In this document: positions 37,501-45,184 of the stretch, one piece after another
Numbering within the stretch: position 1 is the first letter of the stretch
Layout of the letters: each line of letters starts with the position of its first letter
Virus record (IMG/VR): IMGVR_UViG_3300044712_002165
Coordinates: 1 to 64,000 of that record
DNA: 64,000 nucleotides
DNA from: a virus
Reading direction: 5' to 3' (one strand)
Translations under genes and position numbers: made by a program
The notes under the pieces: generated by a model
The model's database searches: none
Seen by the model: only the letters and a program-made list of their open reading frames with translations
What the model was told of the DNA's origin: nothing

Positions 37501-38225
37501 ACGTTCCGGCCCTTCCTATCCTGTTCGGTCGTCTACCTTCCAATCCATGACTTTCCTTTCCTGCCTTTCCGTTCCTTTCCGCAACTTTCCTCTGCGCACC
37601 GCTCCACTTCGTTCCATTCCGGCCCTTCCCCTCCTGTCCATTCAGCTCCCTAGCACTTCTAACCGTTCCTCTCCTGCCCTTCCGTAGCCTTCCCTGCCGG
37701 TCCGATCCTTTCCTTTCCCATCAGCTCCTTTCCGAGCCGTTCCTGCCTTTCCATTAGCGTCCACACCATTCCTGCCGGTCCGGTCCCATCCCTTCCTATC
37801 CATTCCGCTTCTCGCCATTCCAATCCTCTCCTGCCGCTCCACTCCTCTGACCTCCGGTCCGTTTCTATCCCCGCCGCTCCTTTCCTGCCGGTTCATTCCC
37901 CTCCATGCCACTTTGCGACGCTCCACTCCTATCGTCTCCTGCCGGTCCGTTCCCCTCCATGCCGTTCCTCACCGTTTCACTCCTTGCCTCTCCTGCCGGT
38001 CCGATCCTTGCCATTCCAGTCCGCTCCTTTTCGTGCCTTGCCATTCCTGCCACTCCGATCCGATTCCTTCCACTGCGTTCCGATTCACTCCCTGCCGTTC
38101 CTCTCCTGCCCTTCCTCAACGGTCCCATCCACTCCACTTCTCTCCACACCATTCCTCACGGCTCCATTCCTGCCTTTCCATTAGCGTCCGATCCTATGCA
38201 ATCCACAACTGTCCAATCCTGCCGT
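37501..38225. repeat. Pyrimidine-rich degenerate pentamer tract
   Basis: About 725 nt of very C/T-rich plus strand in which TCC recurs nearly every five bases, a degenerate (NTCCN)n pattern. A longer unit TCCTGCCGGTCCG recurs (for example near 37930 and 37995). Open frames exist on both strands but only repeat short peptides. No gene is supported here. Confidence 0.85.
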
Positions 38226-38232
38226 TCCTTGT

Positions 38233-38694
38233 TTACGTTTTGGTACACCGTTTTCTCACTCTATCCACGGTGTCCCAAATTTCATGAAGGTGCGTGAAGA
38301 ACGCGTATTTTGCCTTCAGCCTGTCAAGCTCGCGGTAGAGCTGCTCAAGCAGCACTGTACTGTGCTGCGCGCTACTCATGACCTCGCCCACGGGTCTGTA
38401 CCCTCCGCCTTGTTCGCGGTCCGTGGTGAGGCTGATCCAGGCAGGAGCCGGGCTGCCGTTTGACAACGTTATTTCGATCTTACCGACGAGGTCTCTCGCC
38501 TCGACGATCCAGTATTTTTGAGCAGCTTCTTGAACATCCCAGGTAAAGTGCCTGTGGCATTCACTCTGTGGATGCGTGCGGGCAAACTCAACGATGTCGG
38601 CTAGGTGAAGTTTGCCGTCTTTGGAAGCAGCGCGGATTTTTTCGATTTCCCGCGCTGCCTTTTTGAGCCGACGTGGTTCAAAAGCGTTGTCCAT
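38233..38694 (-). CDS. Hypothetical helical protein
   Basis: A 153-residue minus-strand protein from the ATG at 38694. FEPRRLKKAAREIEKIRAASKDGKLHLADIV is basic and helical, and the C-terminus LYRELDRLKAKYAFFTHLHEIWDTVDRVRKRC is also helical. A middle section (KIEITLSNGSPAPAWISLTTDREQGGG) may form strands. No family. Overlaps the end of the upstream gene and is co-transcribed with it. Confidence 0.7.
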   Translation of the reverse strand: MDNAFEPRRLKKAAREIEKIRAASKDGKLHLADIVEFARTHPQSECHRHFTWDVQEAAQKYWIVEARDLVGKIEITLSNGSPAPAWISLTTDREQGGGYRPVGEVMSSAQHSTVLLEQLYRELDRLKAKYAFFTHLHEIWDTVDRVRKRCTKT

Positions 38695-39406
38695 TGGGAA
38701 GCAGAACTTCAAAGGAGCCCCATCCGCAGCCGTTGGATTGGCGTGAGTTCATGCGCCCTTCACCGAGGCCGTTTTGAAGACCCATGCGCCACAGCAAATT
38801 CGTCACGTCGTTGTGCGTAAACTGGTCCTGGTCCCATCCGAGAGTGACGACGGCTTCCCATCCGGGTTTCCACAGAGGGCGCGACTTGATGTCGAAAACT
38901 CCCGTAGCCAACCGGCCAGGGCCAAGGTGCTGTTCGGGCTCACCTTTGGTAATCCGAACGAGCGGGGTATTGTCGAACATGTCGTAGCCATCGGCAATGC
39001 ACCAGATCGACATTTTGGCCAGCGTCATTTTGTAATCAACCAGACGGCAAACAGAGATGATGCCGCAACGGATTGCAGTGGCGTTAAAGCCGTTCCAACC
39101 TTCGTTGGACACGTAGAGGGCGTCCTTCCAGAGCTGGTCAAAGTCCTTGGGAGCGCGTGAACCTTTCTTGGTCTTGGAAGTCGTTCCTTCGCGCTGTCTG
39201 CCCATGATTGCCTCCTGGGACTTGGTGCTGAACCGCTGAATGACCAAAGGCGTGGTGCCTCGAATCGTGAACTGTGCGCGCACCATGTTCGGCGCATTGA
39301 CCTGCACCTCTTTGGTGACGACTCGACTGGTTTCGTCCGGTGCGGGCGATCCGTTCGTCGCGGCTGATGTTCCGTTGTTGCGTGTCGGTTTGAGCGTTGC
39401 TTTCAT
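38678..39406 (-). CDS. Conserved phage protein of unknown function
   Basis: A 242-residue minus-strand protein from the ATG at 39406. Features VRAQFTIRGTTPLVIQRFS, KDFDQLWKDALYVSNEGWNGFNATAIRCGIISVCRLVDYKMT, and GLGEGRMNSRQSNGCGWGSFEV near the end. This layout recurs in phages of many types and has a glycine-rich loop like RAMP folds, but that link is speculative. Its promoter region holds a perfect 14-bp palindrome. Confidence 0.75.
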   Translation of the reverse strand: MKATLKPTRNNGTSAATNGSPAPDETSRVVTKEVQVNAPNMVRAQFTIRGTTPLVIQRFSTKSQEAIMGRQREGTTSKTKKGSRAPKDFDQLWKDALYVSNEGWNGFNATAIRCGIISVCRLVDYKMTLAKMSIWCIADGYDMFDNTPLVRITKGEPEQHLGPGRLATGVFDIKSRPLWKPGWEAVVTLGWDQDQFTHNDVTNLLWRMGLQNGLGEGRMNSRQSNGCGWGSFEVLLPNGQRF

Positions 39407-39439
39407 TGTGTTGTACTCTGGGGTACGGCGCATACATTT

Positions 39440-39453
39440 TGTAAACGTTTACA
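39440..39453. promoter_or_regulatory. Perfect 14-bp palindrome, LacI-family-type operator
   Basis: TGTAAACGTTTACA lies in the divergent region between the genes starting at 39406 (minus) and 39515 (plus). It fits the catabolite-responsive-element pattern TGWAANCGNTNWCA used by LacI/GalR-family regulators. No such regulator is seen in the window, so a host protein may bind. Confidence 0.6.
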
Positions 39454-39514
39454 TTTTGTCAAACAGTTTTCTGCAATTGACGCATGCGCTGCTGAACCGT
39501 AACCTTCCGACAGG

Positions 39515-40159
39515 GTGGAAACCAAAGCTCAGCAGATCGCGGAGATGCTTTTGGAGCACAGGCGCTACGAAGCGTTACGTCCGGCTACGCCGCTTACCGC
39601 AGCGCAGCTCCTGGAGATGCCGCAGCACTACCCGGGCAACGTCATCTATCAGTCCAAGCTCAAATTCGTGCCGATCTCGCGCCGGAATTTCGGCAGCCAC
39701 ATCGTGATCGGCCAGGACGGTTTCTACACCTACGTCGTCGATCTTTCCCAGACGACGGGTTTCGTTTTCGTCAGCGCGGACATCGAGTCGGAGGCGCTCG
39801 AATTCGTCCCTGTCATGCAACTTCAGCTGCGCAAGTCGTCGCTTGACGGACTGCGCCAAGCCTTTCGCCTGCGTATACAGGAAGAGCATGCGCGCAAGGG
39901 CATCGCGACGACGTGGTACGTGTTGTTTGCTCAGACGTTCGGCGGTATCGTTTCCGACTTTGAGCACCTGGAAGGTGGCAAGAATTTGTGGCGTGCTTTT
40001 GTAGACAAAGCTGCGTACCGCGGACTGACGATTCACGCTGTTGACACTTTGACAGGTGAATCAGTTCCAGTAGGCCCGGAAACGTCGGATGATGCGATCT
40101 GGTCAACGGATCAGAGTAAGAGGAGTACCGTTTTGGTACTTCGCAGGTCAGCGCGTTAG
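39515..40159 (+). CDS. Hypothetical protein
   Basis: A 214-residue protein, GTG start at 39515. The stretch HIVIGQDGFYTYVVDLSQTTGFVFVSADIESEALEFVPVMQLQLRK is beta-rich and HARKGIATTWYVLFAQTFGGIVSDFEHLEGGKNLWRAFVDKAAYRG is reminiscent of a GNAT-like or RES-like fold, but no diagnostic residues are seen. Unknown. Confidence 0.7.
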   Translation: METKAQQIAEMLLEHRRYEALRPATPLTAAQLLEMPQHYPGNVIYQSKLKFVPISRRNFGSHIVIGQDGFYTYVVDLSQTTGFVFVSADIESEALEFVPVMQLQLRKSSLDGLRQAFRLRIQEEHARKGIATTWYVLFAQTFGGIVSDFEHLEGGKNLWRAFVDKAAYRGLTIHAVDTLTGESVPVGPETSDDAIWSTDQSKRSTVLVLRRSAR

Positions 40160-40166
40160 GTAGTGC

Positions 40167-41525
40167 ATGCGCACTACGATTGACTCTCCCGCCATTGAGT
40201 CCGCTGAGTTGCCGTCTGGCCGTCGAGTATACGTAGCCGACGTTCCTGTACAGGAAAACCCTACAGACATCGAAGTCTGGGAACCCCAGCACGAGGTCTG
40301 GCTGGCTCCGAAGGGTGCCAGTACCGTACCGGGCAAAGGCACTCAGTTCAACCCTCTGCGCGTCGGTACACCCCAAGAGTACGACGCTGTTTTCACGCGT
40401 CCGCTTGAAGCGATTCGCACGTCACCCAAGGTGTTTCGACTGTACCCTGGCGACTACTACACCCGCGGCGTCTGGGCGTTCGAGGCGCAGAACTACCACG
40501 CCATCGGTTCAGGCGAATCCTTGATCGGTTCAGGCAGCAGGCGAACAACGGTTCACCTGGACGCTGACAGCGCTCCCTTTACCACCAACGGTCAGCCTCG
40601 GCCGGACATCGGCGTCCTGTGGGTGGGAACGTACATGGGTCGGGCCGAGTACATGCGGGTTGAAGGTCTGTGCCTGCACGGTCACCAGGACAAGTTCCCG
40701 GCGGAGAAGCTGGTCACCTCAGGCGTGCGCGTCACGGGCAGCCATTTCGTCATCCGAGACGTGGGCGTACAAGGTCTGCGCGGCAGCGTGCCGGCGCAGT
40801 ACGAAGCCTTCCCGATCTCGTCGATCAATTTCGAGGGCCTACCGCTGACCAATCCTGCGGACGGCGGCGGTCTGATCGAGGACTGCTGGACGCGCAGCAT
40901 GGCGGACAACTCGTACGTCAGCGCCATCAGCCTCGGGTTCCGTCCATGCGGTCGTCCAATCGTTCCCAGCGTCATCCAGCGCTGTCACGTGGACAGCGGA
41001 CGCGGCAACTACTTCGGCTTCTCGGCGTGCCATTCGACCACGATCCGCGACTCTTCCTGCCGCGGCGTGAAGCAGGCCGTGTACAACGACACAGACAGCG
41101 TCCAGGACCTGCTGGTCTACGACAATCAGTTCGAGACCGAGTACGCCGGCATGTCGTTGATCGCTGTCGAAGCTTCGGCCGGCAAGAGCGTCGTGAAGGT
41201 TCAGCGCAACAGGTTCACGTTCGTGCCGACTGGCGCGTATGATCTTCCAGCCATCGCCTTGGTTGATCAGGCAGGTGCGCGCATCAGCAACATCCTGGTC
41301 AGTGAAAACGTGTTCGTGGCACCGCCGTCGAATCGGTTTGCTTTGGCCAGCATCAAGGCAGCACAGCTGTTCAACGTGAAGATCGTAAACAATGTGATCT
41401 CTTCTGGAACCGTTTACAGGAACCTCGTTGATCCGACGCCGAAGACCAACGTTACTCTGGCGTCCAACCACGAGTACAACGGCGGCCTGGTAGGGATTTA
41501 CCAGCCCTTGGCAATCGGTAGTTAG
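40167..41525 (+). CDS. Right-handed beta-helix tail spike-like protein
   Basis: A 452-residue protein. The sequence has the short-strand rhythm of pectate-lyase-like parallel beta-helices: FVIRDVGVQGL, GGGLIEDCWTRS, IQRCHVDSGRGNYFGF, TIRDSSCRGVKQAV, LLVYDNQFETEYAG, ILVSENVFVAPP, KIVNNVISSGTV. Such proteins serve as receptor-binding or depolymerising tail spikes. No catalytic motif stands out. The final codons overlap the late-type box for the next gene. Confidence 0.83.
   Translation: MRTTIDSPAIESAELPSGRRVYVADVPVQENPTDIEVWEPQHEVWLAPKGASTVPGKGTQFNPLRVGTPQEYDAVFTRPLEAIRTSPKVFRLYPGDYYTRGVWAFEAQNYHAIGSGESLIGSGSRRTTVHLDADSAPFTTNGQPRPDIGVLWVGTYMGRAEYMRVEGLCLHGHQDKFPAEKLVTSGVRVTGSHFVIRDVGVQGLRGSVPAQYEAFPISSINFEGLPLTNPADGGGLIEDCWTRSMADNSYVSAISLGFRPCGRPIVPSVIQRCHVDSGRGNYFGFSACHSTTIRDSSCRGVKQAVYNDTDSVQDLLVYDNQFETEYAGMSLIAVEASAGKSVVKVQRNRFTFVPTGAYDLPAIALVDQAGARISNILVSENVFVAPPSNRFALASIKAAQLFNVKIVNNVISSGTVYRNLVDPTPKTNVTLASNHEYNGGLVGIYQPLAIGS
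41519..41525 (+). promoter_or_regulatory. TAGTTAG late-type promoter box
   Basis: TAGTTAG, 3 nt, then the GTG at 41529. The box includes the stop codon of the spike gene. Confidence 0.55.
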
Positions 41526-41528
41526 GTC

Positions 41529-41828
41529 GTGGGCGAGATGACTCCATGGGCTCTTGCCGGCCCCCGACAGCCTCAGCGTGTTCGACGCCGCGTGCAGTAC
41601 AAGCGCGATCCCTACTGGTTCGCGTGGGCGTCGGTCACGCAAGGCACGAACCAGCTGCCAGTAATGATTCCGTCTACGGGACCTGGCGCAGCTGGATCGA
41701 CGTTTCCAAACAACCAGCCGCAGGTTGAGCAGGTTGAAATCACCGTTGAAGGCTTGCCTCCGACGACGTATGGCTCGAATATGGGTCGGCCGGCTGGACC
41801 AGGCGCGAATCTGCCGGGTGGTATATGA
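41529..41828 (+). CDS. Hypothetical small protein, virion-linked by context
   Basis: A 99-residue protein, GTG start preceded by a late-type box. A Gly/Pro-rich end (SNMGRPAGPGANLPGGI) follows a short beta region (YWFAWASVTQGTNQLPVMIPS). No family. Overlaps the phosphoesterase gene by 4 nt. Confidence 0.62.
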   Translation: MGEMTPWALAGPRQPQRVRRRVQYKRDPYWFAWASVTQGTNQLPVMIPSTGPGAAGSTFPNNQPQVEQVEITVEGLPPTTYGSNMGRPAGPGANLPGGI

Positions 41829-42244
41829 TGCCTCCATCTGAACTGCTCGTTGCCTGTCTTCTTGAGAGCGAAGGACAGCTTGTCAGCGTCGTCTTGAGCC
41901 CGGAAAGCCAGCGGCGTCTCCTCGACCGATTCCCACCTGTCCATTCGGACGTGAAGGCGCACCACATGACGGTCGCCTACAAACCGGCGCAGCTTGATCG
42001 GTACGTGAACATGGTCGGCAAGCAGGTCGAGCTGAGCGTCATCGGCTACAGCGCGGATGAACGCGGTCAGGCTGTCCTGGTCATGGGGCCGAGCGAGAAC
42101 ATGCACCCGCACGTGACGATCTCGGTCGCTCCAGGCACGGAAGCCGTGTACAGCAACGAGCTGCTCAAGCAAGGCTGGGAGCCTGTACGGCCGAAATTGG
42201 CGCTCGACGGAGTGCTGACCATCGAAAACCTGGATCGTACGTAG
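41825..42244 (+). CDS. 2H phosphoesterase (tRNA-ligase CPDase / LigT-like)
   Basis: A 139-residue protein with two HxT motifs, HHMTVAY (residue ~48) and HVTISV (~95), the signature of the 2H phosphoesterase superfamily. PGTEAVYSNELL resembles the phosphodiesterase domain of plant/fungal tRNA ligases. 2H enzymes open 2',3'-cyclic phosphates in RNA repair, and phage Acb1 uses the fold to destroy CBASS cyclic-nucleotide signals. Which applies is not decided by sequence. Confidence 0.8.
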   Translation: MMPPSELLVACLLESEGQLVSVVLSPESQRRLLDRFPPVHSDVKAHHMTVAYKPAQLDRYVNMVGKQVELSVIGYSADERGQAVLVMGPSENMHPHVTISVAPGTEAVYSNELLKQGWEPVRPKLALDGVLTIENLDRT

Positions 42245-42248
42245 TTAC
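42242..42248 (+). promoter_or_regulatory. TAGTTAC box upstream of 42263
   Basis: TAGTTAC at the end of the phosphoesterase gene, 14 nt before the ATG at 42263, with AAAGGA between. The longer spacing differs from the leaderless sites. Confidence 0.4.
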
Positions 42249-42262
42249 GGAAAGGAACTGCC

Positions 42263-42505
42263 ATGCCCGACGCCATCAAACTCGACTTCGATCCCAACGC
42301 CCGTTACGACACAGGCCCCAACGCGGCCGGCTGTGGACGCGCCTCCGGCCAGGCAACGCTCAACGGCGGTGCCAGCAAGGGCCTCGACACCGACGGTGTC
42401 CTGTACTCGTCCCATCTTCGCACCGGACTGAACGCTGCCGGAGTGGCCCGCAACAATCCCGGACCCAACGTTGCCGGCGCTCCGCGCTCGTACAACCAGA
42501 CCTGA
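42263..42505 (+). CDS. Small Gly/Asn-rich protein
   Basis: An 80-residue protein with repeated NAAG/NVAG motifs (GPNAAGCGRASG, GLNAAGVARNN, GPNVAGAPRS). It may be a minor virion or capsid-decoration protein. Ends before a strong terminator. Confidence 0.62.
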   Translation: MPDAIKLDFDPNARYDTGPNAAGCGRASGQATLNGGASKGLDTDGVLYSSHLRTGLNAAGVARNNPGPNVAGAPRSYNQT

Positions 42506-42545
42506 TCTCCTCTCGCTCAGTGCTGCTCCCAGTCGGGTCGTCATG

Positions 42546-42576
42546 ACGCGGTCTACTTCACGGTAGACCGCGTTTT
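42546..42576. terminator. Bidirectional terminator
   Basis: ACGCGGTCTAC/GTAGACCGCGT hairpin with TTTT after it, between genes converging at 42505 and 42579. Confidence 0.9.
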
Positions 42577-42578
42577 GT

Positions 42579-44531
42579 TTACAGCCAGGCGATAGTGGAC
42601 TTGCAGTCCTCTCCTTCTCCGCTCTTCTCGACCTGTAGAAAATACTCGGCGTAGTTGTTTACGGCCGGGTTGTGATCGACGATGAAGATCAGGATTTTTC
42701 GCTCCTGGGCCACGTTGCGAAGGTACGAGTAGAGGCTCTGGCAGACAACCGCGTCCTGATGAGGCACGATCTCGTCGTAGTAGCGAAACCCGACCCGGTT
42801 GGCCACCTGACCGACTTCTCCGAGCGTCTCGGCAATGATGAAGTTGGTCAGCCCGCCCTCACCCTTTGAGTTGAGGCGCGCATCCGCGCTGCCGAGCGCG
42901 TTGTCCACGACCACGTTGAGCTTTGGGCGAGCCTCACCTTCCACCAGAATGCGCTGCGTGCTGAACTGCACGCGCAAAGTGCCGCCGGTCATCAGCGCGG
43001 AAATGCGCCGAGCCTCCTGGTTCAGTGGCCCGAGTGAATCTTCGAGGACTTTGTTGGGAATGCCCGTAGGGCTGAACGCAGTGCACCAGTAGCCAACCAA
43101 GTCCTGGGCCTGCTTTGCTTCTATGACCGCGTGCGCCGCCTCGGCCAGCTTCGTCTCTGCTTCCTCCTGGGCGCGCCTCCGCTCTTCCAAGACAGCTTCC
43201 GCCTTGCGAAGCGCTTCGTCGTTTGCACCTGGGCCTGCCTGGGCTATTTCCAGCTGAGTGCGGTGAATCGCGTCGGCCGCGGCGCGGATAGTGCGCTCAA
43301 GTCCTCTGTACTCTTCGTTCAGTTTGTTTACGGCATGAGCGCTTCCATTGTCGCGCAGCGCTTTGACTTTTTTCTGCTCGTCCTCGCGAAGCGCGACGAG
43401 GTTGTCCTCATGCTCCCTGTACGCCTGCTGGGCGCTGGTATGCTTGCGAAACGCCGTGTCACGCGCTGCCTTGGCTTTGGCCAGGTCTTCCGGGTTGGCT
43501 GCGTCGTCCATCGGGCGTTGGCACGTCGGGCATTGTGCCGGCCGGTTGGCCATCGTCCTGTATGCCTGATCCGCCAGGGCGTAGGCGCTGCTCGCCTTTT
43601 CCTTCGCGTCAACGAGAGCCTGCCTGGCGCTCTCAGCTTCGCGTATGGTGTCGCGAACGCTGTTCAGCTCGATTTCGAGAGCATGCTGGCGTTCGGCCGC
43701 GCTCTCTTCGAGCTTCTTCATTTCGCGCTCGATGGCCGTCTTGCGTGCAGTCGCCGTGTCGATGGCCGTCTGGTGCGCCTTGAGCGTTTCCTGCTTTTGG
43801 CTGATGCGCGCCTTGTGCTCTCGAATCTGTTTTTCGTAAACAGCTTTCGCAGCGGAGACGGCTTCATTCGCCGAGTACACACTTTCCTGCGCCTGGACTA
43901 CAGCGTTCTGCGCGCTGTCGTGCTTGCCCTGCTCAGTCGCGACATCTCGCCGGCACTGCTGGTAGGTTTTCTTGGCGTTTTCGTGATACATGTTCCAGGG
44001 CGGCTGCTTCAGAGCGGACATCACAAGGTTCACTGAATCATTCTGGGCCAAGGCGTGAAAATTCATGTGCTGGCCGTCTACAAAAACGGTCCATGCCGCC
44101 AAATCGGCCGTCATGCCTAGTAGGGCGTCCAGGTCATCACGCGTTTGCGTGATCTTGCCGCGCTCAACCTGTTTGCCGTCGTAGCTGAAGCGAAGGCCCT
44201 CGCCGGTCGTGCTGATTTCCTTGCACCGATACCCAGCTTCGATGATCAACGGCTTACCGTGATAGGTCGCGCTGACCTTGACGTAAGTGTTGCCCTTCTG
44301 ATCGCGACTGGCGTCCTTGAGGTTGCCGAAACGGGTGCGCACTCCGAACATGCAGCGTCCCAGGGCTTCGCCAAAAGCGGTCTTGCCGGAACCGACGCTC
44401 ATGAGCTTGCCGTTTGAGGCTCGGTTGACGCCGCTGACGACAACCAACCCGTACTCCGGAAACTGAACGTGGGCGCTCTCGAATTTTGCCCAGTTCCGCA
44501 TCACAATTCCGTTCAGCTGTAGTTCGCTCAT
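42579..44531 (-). CDS. SbcC/Rad50/gp46-like recombination ATPase
   Basis: A 650-residue minus-strand protein from the ATG at 44531. N-terminal VVVSGVNRASNGKLMSVGSGKTAFGEALG holds a Walker-A-like loop. Long coiled coils flank CPTCQRP, the CxxC zinc hook. The C-terminus has LNSKGEGGLTNFIIAETL (signature-like) and RYYDEIVPHQD (Walker B), then IFIVDHNP. With a gp47-type nuclease it would process DNA ends for recombination; that nuclease gene is not in the window. Confidence 0.9.
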   Translation of the reverse strand: MSELQLNGIVMRNWAKFESAHVQFPEYGLVVVSGVNRASNGKLMSVGSGKTAFGEALGRCMFGVRTRFGNLKDASRDQKGNTYVKVSATYHGKPLIIEAGYRCKEISTTGEGLRFSYDGKQVERGKITQTRDDLDALLGMTADLAAWTVFVDGQHMNFHALAQNDSVNLVMSALKQPPWNMYHENAKKTYQQCRRDVATEQGKHDSAQNAVVQAQESVYSANEAVSAAKAVYEKQIREHKARISQKQETLKAHQTAIDTATARKTAIEREMKKLEESAAERQHALEIELNSVRDTIREAESARQALVDAKEKASSAYALADQAYRTMANRPAQCPTCQRPMDDAANPEDLAKAKAARDTAFRKHTSAQQAYREHEDNLVALREDEQKKVKALRDNGSAHAVNKLNEEYRGLERTIRAAADAIHRTQLEIAQAGPGANDEALRKAEAVLEERRRAQEEAETKLAEAAHAVIEAKQAQDLVGYWCTAFSPTGIPNKVLEDSLGPLNQEARRISALMTGGTLRVQFSTQRILVEGEARPKLNVVVDNALGSADARLNSKGEGGLTNFIIAETLGEVGQVANRVGFRYYDEIVPHQDAVVCQSLYSYLRNVAQERKILIFIVDHNPAVNNYAEYFLQVEKSGEGEDCKSTIAWL

Positions 44532-44547
44532 ACCCAAACAGAACGCG

Positions 44548-44554
44548 TAGTTAC
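44548..44554 (+). promoter_or_regulatory. TAGTTAC late-type promoter box
   Basis: TAGTTAC, 3 nt, then the GTG at 44558; lies in the short gap between divergent genes. Confidence 0.6.
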
Positions 44555-44557
44555 TGC

Positions 44558-45181
44558 GTGTGGACGGCAGAACGCATCGCGCACGCTCTTCTTGAATCAA
44601 ACCCCGTGAAGGGGCGCGCTGTCGCGTTCGGTCCTGGCCTACCAGAACACGGTTTTCTGGCGACCACGCACACGATCTCCGATTTTCTCGTCGAGCGCGG
44701 CGTTGCCAGGGATCGAGCCGACGTGCTCAAGCGCTTCACGATTTTCTTCGTGAACAACAACGTCGAGCTGGCGCTGGCTGGAAATCCGAAAAACAGGTTC
44801 AGCCAGGATCAGCTGAAGACACTGGAATTTGCGCTTGGCTTTGAAGGCGTGGAAAATGTTTACGGACCAAACAACACGATCATCCCTGTGGCTTCGCTGT
44901 TCGTAGACAAAAAGACGGCGAAGCCTACGAAGGTGAAGGGTCCGTACACTGGAATTCAATTTGATCTGACGGCGCTTCCTCCCAAGATTGTTTCGGTCGC
45001 TGGGCCGGCATATCGTGCAAACCTGCGACCCGGTGACCAGATCACGCACGTTGCTGGAGAAAACGTCGCTGAAGAAGGCGCTCTGGTTGATGCGCTGAAC
45101 AAGCTCAAGTCCAGCAGACCCGCCGAACTTGTCGTGCGCAGGCGCGGAACACCTTATCGTACCCGGTTGATCCCGGCCTGA
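44558..45181 (+). CDS. PDZ-domain protein
   Basis: A protein of about 207 residues from the GTG at 44558. The C-terminal ~75 residues (PPKIVSVAGPAYRANLRPGDQITHVAGENVAEEGALVDALNKLKSSRPAELVVRRRG) form a PDZ domain, including the RPGDxIxxVxGxxV pattern. No protease domain is attached; the N-terminal part is mixed. It may bind C-terminal peptides of a virion or host protein. Confidence 0.82.
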   Translation: MWTAERIAHALLESNPVKGRAVAFGPGLPEHGFLATTHTISDFLVERGVARDRADVLKRFTIFFVNNNVELALAGNPKNRFSQDQLKTLEFALGFEGVENVYGPNNTIIPVASLFVDKKTAKPTKVKGPYTGIQFDLTALPPKIVSVAGPAYRANLRPGDQITHVAGENVAEEGALVDALNKLKSSRPAELVVRRRGTPYRTRLIPA

Positions 45182-45184
45182 CGT

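Noticed and set aside
37642-38152. Minus-strand frames with Gly/Arg/Asn repeats such as GMDRKGWDRTGRNG
   Set aside because: They are what a five-base purine repeat gives in any frame; no start context and no homology pattern.
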